Shown piece after piece: positions 8,446 to 17,545 of a DNA stretch of 64,000 nucleotides. The first letter of the stretch is position 1; each line of letters opens with the position of its first letter. The notes beneath the pieces were generated by a model, which was not told the DNA's origin, did not search any database, and was given only the letters and a program-made list of their open reading frames with translations. Source of the stretch: Aeromicrobium yanjiei (lineage in GTDB: Bacteria; Actinomycetota; Actinomycetes; Propionibacteriales; Nocardioidaceae). Location: assembly GCF_009649075.1 (NCBI RefSeq), contig NZ_CP045737.1, positions 1,674,001 to 1,738,000 on the forward strand, given 5' to 3'. A program made the translations under genes and the position numbers.

Positions 8446-9156
8446 ATGGATGACGCACGCACGGACGACCCGAGCACGGCGCAACGTCTGAGTGCCGAGG
8501 CGCTCGGCACCTTCTGGCTGGTGCTCGGCGGGTGTGGGACAGCCGTCCTCGCCGGACAGGCGGTCGGCGCCCTCGGTGTCGCCTTCGCCTTCGGCCTCAC
8601 GGTCCTCACCGGCGCCTACGCGTTCGGGCCGATCTCAGGGGGACACTTCAACCCGGCCGTGAGCGTCGGCCTGGCGACGGCCGGCCGGTTCGCCTGGCGC
8701 GACGTCCCTGCGTACGCCGTGGCCCAGATCGTCGGCGCGACGATCGCCGGCGCACTCCTGCTGGCGATCGCCAATGGCCAGCCCGGCTTCGACGCCGTGG
8801 CGAGCGGCTTCGCGAGCAACGGGTACGGTGACCGTTCCCCGGGCGGGTACTCGCTCGCGGCGGTCCTGGTGACCGAGGTCGTGCTCACCGCGTTCTTCCT
8901 GTTCGTGATCCTGGGCGCGTCGTCGCGGCGGGCGGCCGTGGGCTTCTCAGGTCTGGCGATCGGTCTGGCGCTCACCCTCATCCACCTGATCAGCATCCCG
9001 GTCAGCAACACCTCCGTGAACCCGGCGCGCTCGCTCGGCGTGGCCTGGTTCGCCGGCAGCGACGCGATGGCGCAGGTCTGGGCGTTCATCCTCGCGCCGA
9101 TCGTCGGTGCCGCGATCGCCGGCATCGTCCACGCACGACTCCTCGACGACACGTGA
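8446..9156 (+). CDS. Aquaporin (AqpZ-like MIP channel)
   Basis: Water or small-solute channel with six membrane helices and two half-helices. The first NPA motif is in [11 protein letters not shown] (about residues 66-75) and the second in [11 protein letters not shown] near residue 190. Arg directly after the second NPA and the [14 protein letters not shown] block resemble AqpZ, a water-selective aquaporin, more than glycerol facilitators. Length is 236 residues. ATG 8446 follows GGGAGGAG at 10 bases, a strong ribosome-binding site. It is convergent with the potassium channel gene (14-base gap). Confidence 0.95.
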   Translation: MDDARTDDPSTAQRLSAEALGTFWLVLGGCGTAVLAGQAVGALGVAFAFGLTVLTGAYAFGPISGGHFNPAVSVGLATAGRFAWRDVPAYAVAQIVGATIAGALLLAIANGQPGFDAVASGFASNGYGDRSPGGYSLAAVLVTEVVLTAFFLFVILGASSRRAAVGFSGLAIGLALTLIHLISIPVSNTSVNPARSLGVAWFAGSDAMAQVWAFILAPIVGAAIAGIVHARLLDDT

Positions 9157-9170
9157 CGAGGACGACGTAC

Positions 9171-9641
9171 TCAGTCCCGCGCCCGACCGAGCCTCGTGTG
9201 GGTCCGCACGAGTGAGACCACGACGACAGCGGTGAAGACGATGAGCGCGCAGACCACGGCCCGAGCCGCCTGCCCTGTCGCGTGGACGTCGCCGTAGCCC
9301 ACGGTGGCCATGGTGCTCAACGTGAAGTAGAGCGCGTCGGTGCGCGTCCGGAGCCCGGACATCTGATCGGGATCGGACAGCTCCATCAGGTAGAAGGTCA
9401 TCGCGGACGTCACGACGACGAGCATGAGCATCAGGACCACCGCGCGGTCACTGCGCCTCGTCATGCCGTCCCTCACCGCCCGCACCTCGAGCACCATCAT
9501 GCCGGCCAGCAGGACCAGCCCGGCGACGGTGAGGGCCAGGCTGATGCCGATCCGGGTGGGAGAGCTGTCCCAGGTCACCGGCACCGCGAAGTAGACGAGC
9601 AGCAGGGCGACGGCGGTCCATCCGGGCCGGACCCAGGCCAT
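9171..9641 (-). CDS. Two-pore-helix potassium/ion channel protein
   Basis: A 156-residue membrane protein with about four hydrophobic segments. The last pair flanks the selectivity filter ATVGYGD, the K+ channel signature, near residue 122. No cytoplasmic RCK/TrkA-N domain follows, so it is a minimal channel. I chose ATG 9641 (MAWVRPGW) because GAGGAGGT lies just upstream; a longer reading frame starting at 9683 lacks that support. The divergent region toward the sigma-factor gene contains an 11-bp hairpin. Confidence 0.88.
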   Translation of the reverse strand: MAWVRPGWTAVALLLVYFAVPVTWDSSPTRIGISLALTVAGLVLLAGMMVLEVRAVRDGMTRRSDRAVVLMLMLVVVTSAMTFYLMELSDPDQMSGLRTRTDALYFTLSTMATVGYGDVHATGQAARAVVCALIVFTAVVVVSLVRTHTRLGRARD

Positions 9642-9790
9642 CGTGTACCTCCTCGTCGATCCGCCCGCGGGCCAGCTCAGCATATCGGCCGCGTGTGACC
9701 GGGTGTCTGAGCTCGACCGGTTCGGGGCGCCTCAGCGGGGTAGTGCACAGGCACGGGTCGAGTTGCACCTAGGAAATGACGACGCCCCGA

Positions 9791-9825
9791 GGTGCCGCCG
9801 GTTCAAACCATGTGCCGGCGGCACC
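9791..9825. promoter_or_regulatory. 11-bp perfect hairpin in the leader of the ECF sigma operon
   Basis: GGTGCCGCCGG at 9791-9801 pairs with CCGGCGGCACC at 9815-9825, with a 13-base loop. It lies 82 bases before the chosen sigma-factor start, between divergent genes. It could be an attenuator, a terminator from upstream, or an operator; the sequence alone does not decide. Confidence 0.4.
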
Positions 9826-9906
9826 GACCTCACCTCGTGGGCCCCGCGTGTGAGGATTCCGGGCCAGCCGGCCAATCCGAACGGCCTCGGGCGCCGAAAC
9901 ACGAGT

Positions 9907-10461
9907 GTGGACCCCGGTCAGGCACTCGGTGTGCGGCTCGCCCGCCAGGACGAGTGCGCCCTCGAGGACATCTACGCAGCGTACGGCCCGGCGCTGCTGA
10001 CGTACCTGCGCCGGTACGTGGGCCCGGACGAAGCCGAGGACGTGTTGCAGCGGACCTTCCTGGACGTGTGGCGAAGCGCGGGGAGGTACGAGCCCGAGCA
10101 GCGCTTCAGCAGCTGGTTGTTCACGATCGCCCACCACCGTGCGGTGGACACGGTCCGCCGCCGCCGCGCCACGGTCGTCGATGTCGACACGGTGCGCGGG
10201 CTGATCGGCGAGGATGGGCGCGAGACGGCCGCGAGGTACGCGGATGCGGCGGAGGTGCGGGCGGCTCTCGCTCGTCTTCCTGATCATGAACGGACGGTCC
10301 TCCAGCTGGCCTACTACGAGGACCTGACGCAGCGCGAGATCGCGACCCATCTCGACGTCCCGCTCGGGACGGTGAAGGCTCGCGCCTCGCGCGGCACCCA
10401 TCGTCTCGCCGGCCTCATCACGGACGAGACCGACATCGACGAAGGCCATCATGAACGTTGA
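9907..10461 (+). CDS. ECF-type RNA polymerase sigma factor (SigK/SigL-like)
   Basis: Region 2 spans about residues 20-85 (YGPALLTYLRRYVG, EDVLQRTFLDVW) with the -10-recognising FSSWLFTIAHHRAVD. Region 4 spans about 120-175 (LPDHERTVLQLAYYEDLTQREIA, then VPLGTVKAR, the recognition helix). The frame is open well upstream. I take GTG 9907 because homology begins shortly after it, but there is no good ribosome-binding site and another start is possible. It overlaps the anti-sigma gene by 11 bases, the usual arrangement for a sigma factor held inactive by its co-expressed membrane partner. Confidence 0.88.
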   Translation: MDPGQALGVRLARQDECALEDIYAAYGPALLTYLRRYVGPDEAEDVLQRTFLDVWRSAGRYEPEQRFSSWLFTIAHHRAVDTVRRRRATVVDVDTVRGLIGEDGRETAARYADAAEVRAALARLPDHERTVLQLAYYEDLTQREIATHLDVPLGTVKARASRGTHRLAGLITDETDIDEGHHER

Positions 10462-11167
10462 CGACCACCCGGACCTGTTCGGGCTCATCACCGGAGAGCT
10501 CCCCAACCGCGACGCCACCGCCGCAGGATCACACCTCAGGCGGTGCGATCCGTGCCGCCGCGAGCTCGCCGAGACCGCCGTCGGGCACGCCCTCCTGACC
10601 CGCAGCTCGCGGACGTTGGCTCCGGACCCTGCCGAGGCCCAGGAACAGCCTGCGTTGCCGCCGATGGTGCGGCCGCGCGCTCGACCGCGCAGGGTCACAG
10701 TCCTCGTCGCGGCCGCCGCCGTCCTGTCTGCGATGGCCGGCGGGGTCGCGGTGTCGGTGCTCGGCGACGATCCGTCGGTCCCACCGACGAGCGCTCCGCG
10801 GACGCTGGCGAGCGCCTGGCTGCTCCCTGTCGCGGACGGCGACGCGGCGGTGAGTGGCGAGGCCGAGGTGTACCAGGGGCGGGCCGGGCGCACGTCGATG
10901 AGGATCAGCGCCACCGACCTCCCACCGGCTGCCACCGGACACTTCTACTACGCCTGGTTGCTCGATCCGCGCACCCAGAAGATGCTGCCCCTGGGTCAGC
11001 TGGGGCCGGACGGTGGCTCGTTCGACGTGTCCGACACGACCTTGGCGGCGTACAGCGCGGTCGACGTCAGTCTCGAGGCCGACGACGGCGATCCCGGGCA
11101 CTCGGTGACCTCGGTCCTGCGCGGCGGATACCAGTTCGACGATCGTGCATCCGATCAGGGTCCCTAG
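10451..11167 (+). CDS. Anti-sigma factor with zinc-finger motif (RskA-like)
   Basis: A 238-residue single-span membrane protein. The cytoplasmic part has H-x3-C-x2-C (HLRRCDPCRRE, about residues 29-39), the ZAS-type motif that binds the ECF sigma. One membrane helix follows (about 79-100, VTVLVAAAAVLSAMAGGVAVSVL). The extracytoplasmic domain has the RskA-C look, with YYAWLLDPRTQKMLPLGQLGPDG. Such proteins are cut by intramembrane proteolysis to free the sigma factor. It overlaps the sigma gene, and the secreted-protein gene begins 53 bases later, likely in the same operon. Confidence 0.88.
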   Translation: MNVDDHPDLFGLITGELPNRDATAAGSHLRRCDPCRRELAETAVGHALLTRSSRTLAPDPAEAQEQPALPPMVRPRARPRRVTVLVAAAAVLSAMAGGVAVSVLGDDPSVPPTSAPRTLASAWLLPVADGDAAVSGEAEVYQGRAGRTSMRISATDLPPAATGHFYYAWLLDPRTQKMLPLGQLGPDGGSFDVSDTTLAAYSAVDVSLEADDGDPGHSVTSVLRGGYQFDDRASDQGP

Positions 11168-11220
11168 GACGAAGTACGGGGCAACGGTCGGACCCACCGG
11201 CCGAACTGGGAGGAACAGTC

Positions 11221-11793
11221 ATGAAACGAGCTCTTGCAGCGGTGGCGGTGGCACTGATGACCGTCACTGGCCTGGTCGCCACGACCAGCACGTCGGCGTC
11301 CGCGCACAGCACGCGCCACTCGCAGTCCCACGCACGTCTGGGCTACACCCAGGTGGTCGTCGCGCCGCCGGTCTACGACCTGGTCACGTCCGCGGGGATC
11401 ACCCCGGCCCCCCTCAACGGCGCCAAGGCGTCCGCCTTCAAGGGCACGCTCGCGGCCAAGTTCCCCATCATCAGCTACCGGCTGCGCGGCCTGCAGATCA
11501 GGCACACCGGCGGCATCAGCCTGACCGCCGGCACGGCGACGATCTCCCTCTCCGACTTCAACATCGACCTCGCCCGGGGTCGGGTCAGCGGTGTCGTCAA
11601 CGGCACTGTCGGCGACGTCGGACGGGTCGACCTGTTCAAGATCAAGGGCTCGGACCGGGGCGATCTCGGCCTGGTGCGTCTGACGCTGACGGACACCGCG
11701 GCCGGAGCGCTCAACACCACGTTCGGTGTCGACGCCTTCGCCGAGAACGCCACCTTCGGGTACGCGACGCCGCGACCGTTCGCGAGGTTCTAG
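11221..11793 (+). CDS. Secreted protein in the ECF sigma operon, unknown function
   Basis: A 190-residue protein with a clean signal peptide (MKRALAAVAVALMTVTGLVA, cleavage probably after ASA near residue 29). The mature part is rich in Gly, Thr and hydrophobic residues in an alternating pattern (GGISLTAGTATISL, FNIDLARGRVSGVVNGTVGD), which suggests a beta-sandwich. GGGAGGAACAGTC before ATG 11221 is a good ribosome-binding site. The position after sigma and anti-sigma suggests it is either a target or a signal-side component; which one cannot be read from sequence. I recognise no family firmly. Confidence 0.75.
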   Translation: MKRALAAVAVALMTVTGLVATTSTSASAHSTRHSQSHARLGYTQVVVAPPVYDLVTSAGITPAPLNGAKASAFKGTLAAKFPIISYRLRGLQIRHTGGISLTAGTATISLSDFNIDLARGRVSGVVNGTVGDVGRVDLFKIKGSDRGDLGLVRLTLTDTAAGALNTTFGVDAFAENATFGYATPRPFARF

Positions 11794-11806
11794 GGCACGA
11801 ACCGGG

Positions 11807-11837
11807 GAGCCGCGGCCGTCCTCGACGGTCGCGGCTC
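11807..11837 (+). terminator. Hairpin after the secreted-protein gene
   Basis: GAGCCGCG at 11807-11814 pairs with CGCGGCTC at 11830-11837, with an inner CCGTC/GACGG extension. It sits 14 bases after the stop. There is no T run, so it is a weak or factor-assisted terminator at best. Confidence 0.5.
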
Positions 11838-11870
11838 TCGCCGGTCCGGCATCCGTGCAAAAGTGGTGGG

Positions 11871-13445
11871 GTGCCGTCCTCCGACAAGCTGTCCTGGTTC
11901 CTCACCGTCGCCGAGCGCGGCAACCCGCGCACCCGGATCGACGCGGCCCATCCCGGCGACGAGGCGTGGTCGACCGGCAACCAGGTCCGACCCCTCGTGC
12001 ACGGTGAGACCTACTTCGCCGAGCTGTTCGAGCGCATCGAGGCCACGCGCGAGGGCGATCTCATCTACTTCACCGACTGGCAAGGCGACGCCGACGAGCG
12101 TTTGACAGGTGAGCCGGGCAGCGAGGTCGTCGAGGTCCTCGGCCGGGCCGACGAGCGGGGGGTCGACGTGCGCGGTCTGGTGTGGCGCTCGCACTCCGAG
12201 GCGTTGGGCTTCTCCTCGGGTGAGAACCGGCGCCTCGGCAAGGCCCTCCAGGACAGGGGAGCCGAGGCACTGCTCGACATGAGGGTCAGGCTGGGCGGCT
12301 CCCACCACCAGAAGATGGTCGTCATCCGGCACCGCGACGACCCGACGCGCGACATCGCGTACGTCGGCGGCATCGACCTGTGCCACTCACGGCGCGACAA
12401 CGCCGAGCACGGGGGAGACCCGCAGGCGCTGGAGATGGCCGAGGAGTACGGTCCCACCCCGCCGTGGCACGACATCCAGGCCGCGATCTCCGGACCGGCC
12501 GTCCGCGACGTCGAGACGGTGTTCCGTGAACGGTGGCTGGACCCGACCCCACTGAGCCGCAGCCCGATCAACCTGCTCGCCGACGTGGTGCGGCGGCTGG
12601 ACCGCAGTCCGGACCCCCTGCCCGACCAGCAGCCCGCCCCGCCCGAGGTGGAGGGCGGCACCCACGCGGTCCAGCTGCTGCGGACCTACCCGGACCTGCG
12701 CCTGGATCGCGACTACGACTTCGCGCACGGCGGGGAGCGGAGCGTGGCCCGCGGGTACAGCAAGGTCATCTCCAAGGCGCGACGGCTGGTCTACGTCGAG
12801 GACCAGTACCTGTGGGGCACCCGCATCGGCGACGTGTTCACCAAGGCGTTGCGCGAGCACCAGGACCTGCACGTCATCGTGGTGGTCCCGATCCATCCGG
12901 ACAAGGAGGGCTTCTCCCGGACGGCCCAGCTCCTCGGCCGACGGCGGGCGATGCTCGAGATGATGGAGGCCGCGCCGGACCGGGTCGCGGTGTACGGAAT
13001 CGAGAACCACGCAGGCACGCCCGTGTACGTCCACGCCAAGACGTGCATCGTCGACGACACCTGGGCGACGATCGGCTCGGACAACTTCAACCGCCGCTCG
13101 TGGACCCACGACTCCGAGCTGTCGGCCGCCGTGATCGATCTCGCGGAGGACGGATCGTTCCCGCGCGACCTGCGCCTCACGCTCGCTGCGGAGCACCTCG
13201 ACCGCGAGGACGTGCAGGACTGCGCAGATCCGGCCGCCATGTTCGCGGCGTACGCCCGGGCCGCAGCCGACCTCGACGACTGGCACGCGGGCGGACGGGC
13301 GGGGGACCGGCCGGACGGTCGACTCCGCCGCCTCGCTCCGCCGCACCTGGGCGTGGTCAAGCGAGCCCTCGCGGCCGTCCCGTACCGCGTCCTGCACGAT
13401 CCCGACGGCCGCCCGCGTCCGATCCGGGGCACCGACAGGTTCTGA
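11871..13445 (+). CDS. Phospholipase D-like phosphodiesterase
   Basis: A PLD-superfamily enzyme of 524 residues with both HKD half-sites. The first is HHQKMVVI (H146, K148), followed by DIAYVGGIDL. The second is VHAKTCIVDD (H388 and K390) followed by GSDNFNRRSW. Two complete motifs imply an active monomer that hydrolyses phosphodiesters or transfers phosphatidyl groups; substrate unknown. No signal peptide is evident, so it may act in the cytoplasm or at the inner membrane surface. GTG 11871 is chosen because it follows a GGTGGGG run and gives VPSSDKLSWF. It lies between the sigma operon and the ABC importer and is probably transcribed alone. Confidence 0.9.
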   Translation: MPSSDKLSWFLTVAERGNPRTRIDAAHPGDEAWSTGNQVRPLVHGETYFAELFERIEATREGDLIYFTDWQGDADERLTGEPGSEVVEVLGRADERGVDVRGLVWRSHSEALGFSSGENRRLGKALQDRGAEALLDMRVRLGGSHHQKMVVIRHRDDPTRDIAYVGGIDLCHSRRDNAEHGGDPQALEMAEEYGPTPPWHDIQAAISGPAVRDVETVFRERWLDPTPLSRSPINLLADVVRRLDRSPDPLPDQQPAPPEVEGGTHAVQLLRTYPDLRLDRDYDFAHGGERSVARGYSKVISKARRLVYVEDQYLWGTRIGDVFTKALREHQDLHVIVVVPIHPDKEGFSRTAQLLGRRRAMLEMMEAAPDRVAVYGIENHAGTPVYVHAKTCIVDDTWATIGSDNFNRRSWTHDSELSAAVIDLAEDGSFPRDLRLTLAAEHLDREDVQDCADPAAMFAAYARAAADLDDWHAGGRAGDRPDGRLRRLAPPHLGVVKRALAAVPYRVLHDPDGRPRPIRGTDRF

Positions 13446-13588
13446 GACTCATTGGCCGACGCGCGCGGCGACCATCTCCGACCGGCCACGTGTGGTTCAC
13501 TTCACGGACAGACATCGTGTCCGTTCCGGATGTCTTGGAGCGCCACCATGTGCCCGTCCCCGACCGGGGGCGAGAACGGGAGACTGCA

Positions 13589-14710
13589 GTGAAGCGATCC
13601 ATCAAGTCCGCCACCCTCATCATCTCGATCGCCGCGATGAGCCTCGGTGCGGCAGCGTGCGGCGGTCCGCCGGACAAGGACTCCGACAGCACCTCGAAGG
13701 CCGCGAGCGCCACGTCGGCCAAGGACGTCGGCGGCATGGACGCGCTCGTCAAGGCCGCCCAGAAGGAGGGTCAGCTCAACGTCATCGCGCTGCCTCCGAC
13801 GTGGGCCAACTACGGCAAGATCATCGACGCGTTCGAGTCCAAGTACGACATCAAGATCAATTCCGCGCAGCCCGACGCGGCGAGCCAGGACGAGATCAAC
13901 GCAGCCAACACGCTCAAGGGCACCAAGCGGGCCCCGGACGTGTTCGACCTCGGCCAGTCCGTCGCCCTGGCGAACACCGCGATGTTCGCGCCCTACAAGG
14001 TCGCGACGTTCGACTCGATCCCCGAGGACTTCAAGGATCCCGACGGCACCTGGGTCAACGACTACGGAGGCTTCATGTCGATCGGGTTCGACACCGACAA
14101 GGTTCCCGAGGTCACGAGTCTGGACGATCTGCTCGGCGCGAAGTACAAGGGCAAGGTCGCGCTCAACGGCGACCCGACCCAGGCTGGTGCCGCGTTCAGC
14201 GGTGTCGTCATGGCTGCGGTCGCCAACGGTGGCTCGGCCGACGACGTCGCCCCCGGAGTCGACTTCTTCGAGAAGCTCAAGAAGGCGGGCAACTTCCTGC
14301 CCGTCGACCCGACCCCCGCGACGATCGAGTCCGGGCAGACCCCCGTCGTGATCGACTGGGATTACACGAACGCTGCCGAGACGGCCAAGCTCCCGTCGTG
14401 GAAGGTCGTCGTTCCCGAGGGCGCGGCAGTGGGCGGCTACTACTACCAAGCGATCAACAAGGACGCTCCGCATCCTGCGGCGGCCCGGCTGTGGCAGGAG
14501 TTCCTGTACTCCGACGAGGGCCAGAACCTCTATCTCGGTGGCGGTGCCCGTCCGGTGCGTGCCGATGCGATGAAGGCCGACGGCACGCTGGACGAGGCGC
14601 TCTACGACAAGCTGCCTGCGGTGCAGGGCGATCCGGTCCTGCCGACCGAGGAGCAGACCAAGACGGCCGCGGCCTACCTGTCCAAGAACTGGTCGAAGGT
14701 CGCCGGCTGA
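13589..14710 (+). CDS. ABC importer, solute-binding lipoprotein
   Basis: A 373-residue periplasmic-type binding protein anchored as a lipoprotein: the signal sequence ends LGAAAC, with Cys24 as the lipidated residue. The mature fold (NVIALPPTWANYGKIIDAF, PDVFDLGQ, GGFMSIGFDTDKVPEV, GKVALNGDPTQAGAA) resembles the family that includes PotD-like polyamine, Fe3+ and 2-aminoethylphosphonate binders. The ligand is not identifiable by eye. GTG 13589 follows GGGAGA at 7 bases. It is the first gene of a tight four-gene unit (gaps of 16 bases, a 4-base overlap, and 3 bases). Confidence 0.88.
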   Translation: MKRSIKSATLIISIAAMSLGAAACGGPPDKDSDSTSKAASATSAKDVGGMDALVKAAQKEGQLNVIALPPTWANYGKIIDAFESKYDIKINSAQPDAASQDEINAANTLKGTKRAPDVFDLGQSVALANTAMFAPYKVATFDSIPEDFKDPDGTWVNDYGGFMSIGFDTDKVPEVTSLDDLLGAKYKGKVALNGDPTQAGAAFSGVVMAAVANGGSADDVAPGVDFFEKLKKAGNFLPVDPTPATIESGQTPVVIDWDYTNAAETAKLPSWKVVVPEGAAVGGYYYQAINKDAPHPAAARLWQEFLYSDEGQNLYLGGGARPVRADAMKADGTLDEALYDKLPAVQGDPVLPTEEQTKTAAAYLSKNWSKVAG

Positions 14711-14726
14711 TGAGTCCGTCGACTCC

Positions 14727-15587
14727 GTGGCGGTGAGCCGGAGGGTCCGGCGCCTGGTCCCCTTGCTGGGCCTGGTGCCGTTCTTCGGCTACCTCACGAT
14801 CTTCCTCCTGATCCCGACCGTCGCGGTCGTCGTCGGGGCGTTCGTGGAGAACGACCGTGCGAGCCTGTCCAACATCAAGGCCCTCGGCGACGACGTCGTG
14901 CTGCGTACCCTGTGGCACAGCGTCGTGCTGTCGGCCGAGAGCGCGGTGATCGGTGCCGTGCTGGGTGCGTTGCTCGCGTACGCGGTGGTGACCGGCAACC
15001 CGGACGGCCTGCTGAGGCGGTCGGTGACCAGTGCGTGCGGCGTCCTCGCGCAGTTCGGCGGCGTCACGCTCGCGTTCGCCTTCATCGCCACGCTCGGATT
15101 CTCCGGTGTGGTGACCGAGGCCGGTCGCGACCTGTTCGGCATCGACCTGTTCGGCAGCGGGTGGCTGTTCGGCCTCAAGGGCCTGACGCTGGTCTACACG
15201 TACTTCCAGATCCCGCTGATGGTGATCGTCTTCCTGCCGTCGTTGGACGGCATGCGGGTGCAGTGGCGCGAGGCCGCGGAGAGCCTCGGCGCCTCCACCT
15301 GGCAGTTCTGGCGGTACATCGCCGGTCCGCTGCTCCTGCCGGCGTTCCTCGGCTCGATGCTGCTCCTGTTCGCGAACGCCTTCGCGGCGTACGCGACCGC
15401 CGCGGCGCTCGTGAGCCAGGGGAGCCCGATCCTGCCCCTGCTGATCCGCAACGCCCTCACCAGTGAGATCGTCCTCGGTCAGAGCCATCTGGCGTTCGCC
15501 CTGGCGCTCGACATGATCGTCGTCGTCGTGATCGTCATGACGCTGTACGCCCTGCTGCTGCGGCGGACCTCGAGGTGGCTGACATGA
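14727..15587 (+). CDS. ABC importer, permease subunit 1 (PotB/CysT-like)
   Basis: A 286-residue membrane protein with six predicted helices, starting with PLLGLVPFFGYLTIFLLIPTV. The EAA loop that contacts the ATPase is WREAAESLGASTWQFWRYIAGPLLLPA (E-A-A at about residues 179-182, G ten later). This permease type is found in polyamine, thiamine and iron importers. GTG 14727 is chosen; GTG 14733 is an in-frame alternative. It overlaps the next permease by four bases (ATGA). Confidence 0.9.
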   Translation: MAVSRRVRRLVPLLGLVPFFGYLTIFLLIPTVAVVVGAFVENDRASLSNIKALGDDVVLRTLWHSVVLSAESAVIGAVLGALLAYAVVTGNPDGLLRRSVTSACGVLAQFGGVTLAFAFIATLGFSGVVTEAGRDLFGIDLFGSGWLFGLKGLTLVYTYFQIPLMVIVFLPSLDGMRVQWREAAESLGASTWQFWRYIAGPLLLPAFLGSMLLLFANAFAAYATAAALVSQGSPILPLLIRNALTSEIVLGQSHLAFALALDMIVVVVIVMTLYALLLRRTSRWLT

Positions 15588-16420
15588 GCGTCAACCGCAC
15601 CCGTGCCCGCCGCCGGCTCCAGGCCTTCCGCATCACGGTGTTCACGGTGCTGGGGCTGTTCTTCCTCGTGCCGCTCGCCTCGATGGCCGCCTACAGCATC
15701 CGGGTGCCCGGCGGCGGGCGGACGCTCGACTATTGGAAGCAGCTGGGCCAGGATCCGGATCTGCGCAGTGCGATCATCACCTCGCTCGAGCTCGCGTTCC
15801 TGACCGTCGTGCTGATGCTCGTGCTTCTCGTGCCGACCATGATCTGGGTGCGCCTGCGGGTCAGGTCGATGTCACGGGTCGTGGAGTTCTTGTGCCTGCT
15901 GCCCCTGACGATCCCCGCGATCGTGCTGGTGGTCGGGCTCAAGGGCGTCTATGCGTGGGTCGCCTACTTCTTCGGCGACACGAGCCTGACGCTGACCTTC
16001 GCGTACGTCGTGCTCGTGCTGCCCTATGCCTACCGGGCGATCGACGCTGGACTGGCCTCGATCGACGTGGTCACCCTGTCCGAGGCTGCCCGCAGCCTCG
16101 GAGCCGGCTGGTTCACCGTGATCGCCAGGATCATCGTGCCCAACATCGGCGCCGCGCTGCTCTCGGCGGCTTTCATCTCGGTGGCCCTCGTGCTCGGCGA
16201 GTTCACCCTGGCCTCGCTGCTCAACTACACGAACCTGCAGGTCGTGATCAACCTCTTGGGCAAGAGCGACAGCCAGACCTCCGTCGCGGCCTCCCTCGCC
16301 TCGTTGGTCTTCGCATTCGTGATCCTCATCCTGCTGTCCTTCGTCGGACGACGTCGGACCGCGCGCCGCGCAACGATCGACATCGCGCCGGCGCCTCAAC
16401 CATCCACGAAAGAAGGCTGA
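15584..16420 (+). CDS. ABC importer, permease subunit 2 (PotC-like)
   Basis: A 278-residue inner-membrane permease with six helices and the EAA loop LSEAARSLGAGWFTVIARIIVPNI. It pairs with the upstream permease to form the heterodimeric channel. ATG 15584 overlaps the upstream stop (ATGA); a GTG nine bases earlier is possible. The end QPSTKEG is followed 3 bases later by the ATPase start, so the genes are co-translated. Confidence 0.9.
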   Translation: MSVNRTRARRRLQAFRITVFTVLGLFFLVPLASMAAYSIRVPGGGRTLDYWKQLGQDPDLRSAIITSLELAFLTVVLMLVLLVPTMIWVRLRVRSMSRVVEFLCLLPLTIPAIVLVVGLKGVYAWVAYFFGDTSLTLTFAYVVLVLPYAYRAIDAGLASIDVVTLSEAARSLGAGWFTVIARIIVPNIGAALLSAAFISVALVLGEFTLASLLNYTNLQVVINLLGKSDSQTSVAASLASLVFAFVILILLSFVGRRRTARRATIDIAPAPQPSTKEG

Positions 16421-16423
16421 GCC

Positions 16424-17494
16424 ATGACCGCCCCGACGACGGCCACGCGTGAAGGTCTCGAGATCCGCCTGGAGGACTTGAGGCGCAGCTTCGGGGGCGT
16501 GACCGCTCTCGACGGCCTGTCCCTCACTCTCGCCCCGGGCGAGCTGGTCGCGTTGCTGGGCCCCTCGGGGTGCGGCAAGACGACGGCGCTGCGCATCGTG
16601 GCGGGCCTCGACGAGCCCGACAGCGGACGGGTCGTGGTCGGCGACGACGACGTGACGGACGTGCCGGCCAGCAAGCGCGACATGGGCATGGTGTTCCAGG
16701 CGTACAGCCTGTTCCCGCACATGACGGCCCAGCAGAACGTCGAGTTCGGGCTCAAGCTGCGCGGACGCGACGCCCGAGGAAGGCGCGCCCGCGCATCGGA
16801 GGTCCTCGAGCTCGTGGGGCTGTCCGCCCACACGAACAAGTACGCCGCCCAGATGTCCGGCGGTCAGCAGCAGCGGGTCGCCCTGGCGCGTGCCCTCGCG
16901 ATCGAGCCGTCGGTCCTGCTGCTGGACGAGCCGCTGTCTGCGCTCGACGCCAAGGTGCGGTCGCAGCTGCGCGACGAGATCCGGCGGGTGCAGCTGGAGG
17001 TCGGCACGACGACGCTGTTCGTCACCCACGACCAGGAGGAGGCGCTGGCGATCGCCGATCGGGTCGGTGTCATGAGCGACGGGCGGCTCGAGCAGCTCGA
17101 TGCGCCCGAGGCGCTCTACTCCCGCCCCGCCAGCACGTTCGTCGCCTCCTTCGTGGGCCTCATGAACCGGGTGCCCTGCCAGGTGCGGGACGGCGGTGCC
17201 GAGGTGCTCGGCCGGTCGATCACGACCCTGCCCGGCTCGATCACCGACGGGCCGGGTGTCGCGCTCGTACGCCCCGAGCAGCTGTCGGTCACCGAGGCCG
17301 CCGACGCGGGGGACGGGGTCGTCGCGCACCTGAGCTTCCTCGGCTCGTACTCGAGGATCACGGTCGGCCGTCCGGACGGGACCGAGCTGCTCGTGCAGGT
17401 GCCGGCGTCGAGCGCTCCAGGTCTTCGCGTCGGGAGCAGCGTCACGGTGAGCCTGCACGCGACCGACCTGCTCGTCTCAGCAGGCGCGGTGTAG
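16424..17494 (+). CDS. ABC importer, ATP-binding subunit (PotA-like)
   Basis: A 356-residue ATPase that powers the importer. Walker A is GPSGCGKTT (about residues 46-54), the Q-loop is VFQAYSLFPHM, the signature is MSGGQQQRVALARA, Walker B is LLLDEPLSALD, and the switch His is in VTHDQEEAL. A C-terminal regulatory domain (about 245-356, TOBE-like, with VRPEQLSV) follows, as in PotA/MalK-class ATPases. The order binding protein, two permeases, ATPase is a complete importer. A strong terminator lies 12 bases after the stop. Confidence 0.93.
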   Translation: MTAPTTATREGLEIRLEDLRRSFGGVTALDGLSLTLAPGELVALLGPSGCGKTTALRIVAGLDEPDSGRVVVGDDDVTDVPASKRDMGMVFQAYSLFPHMTAQQNVEFGLKLRGRDARGRRARASEVLELVGLSAHTNKYAAQMSGGQQQRVALARALAIEPSVLLLDEPLSALDAKVRSQLRDEIRRVQLEVGTTTLFVTHDQEEALAIADRVGVMSDGRLEQLDAPEALYSRPASTFVASFVGLMNRVPCQVRDGGAEVLGRSITTLPGSITDGPGVALVRPEQLSVTEAADAGDGVVAHLSFLGSYSRITVGRPDGTELLVQVPASSAPGLRVGSSVTVSLHATDLLVSAGAV

Positions 17495-17505
17495 CATCGG
17501 ACTCG

Positions 17506-17545
17506 CAAGACCTTCACACTCTCGCCGGTGTGGGGGTCTTGTTTT
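17506..17545 (+). terminator. Rho-independent terminator of the ABC importer operon
   Basis: CAAGACC at 17506-17512 pairs with GGTCTTG at 17535-17541; an inner CACAC/GTGTG pair extends the stem; TTTT follows at 17542-17545. It is the most classical terminator in the window. The convergent phosphatase gene stops right at its end. Confidence 0.85.

Noticed and set aside
9787-9830. tRNA-like element: GGTTCAAACC in a stem-loop resembles a T-arm
   Set aside because: No acceptor stem, D-arm or anticodon arm fits around it; it is only the loop of the 11-bp hairpin.
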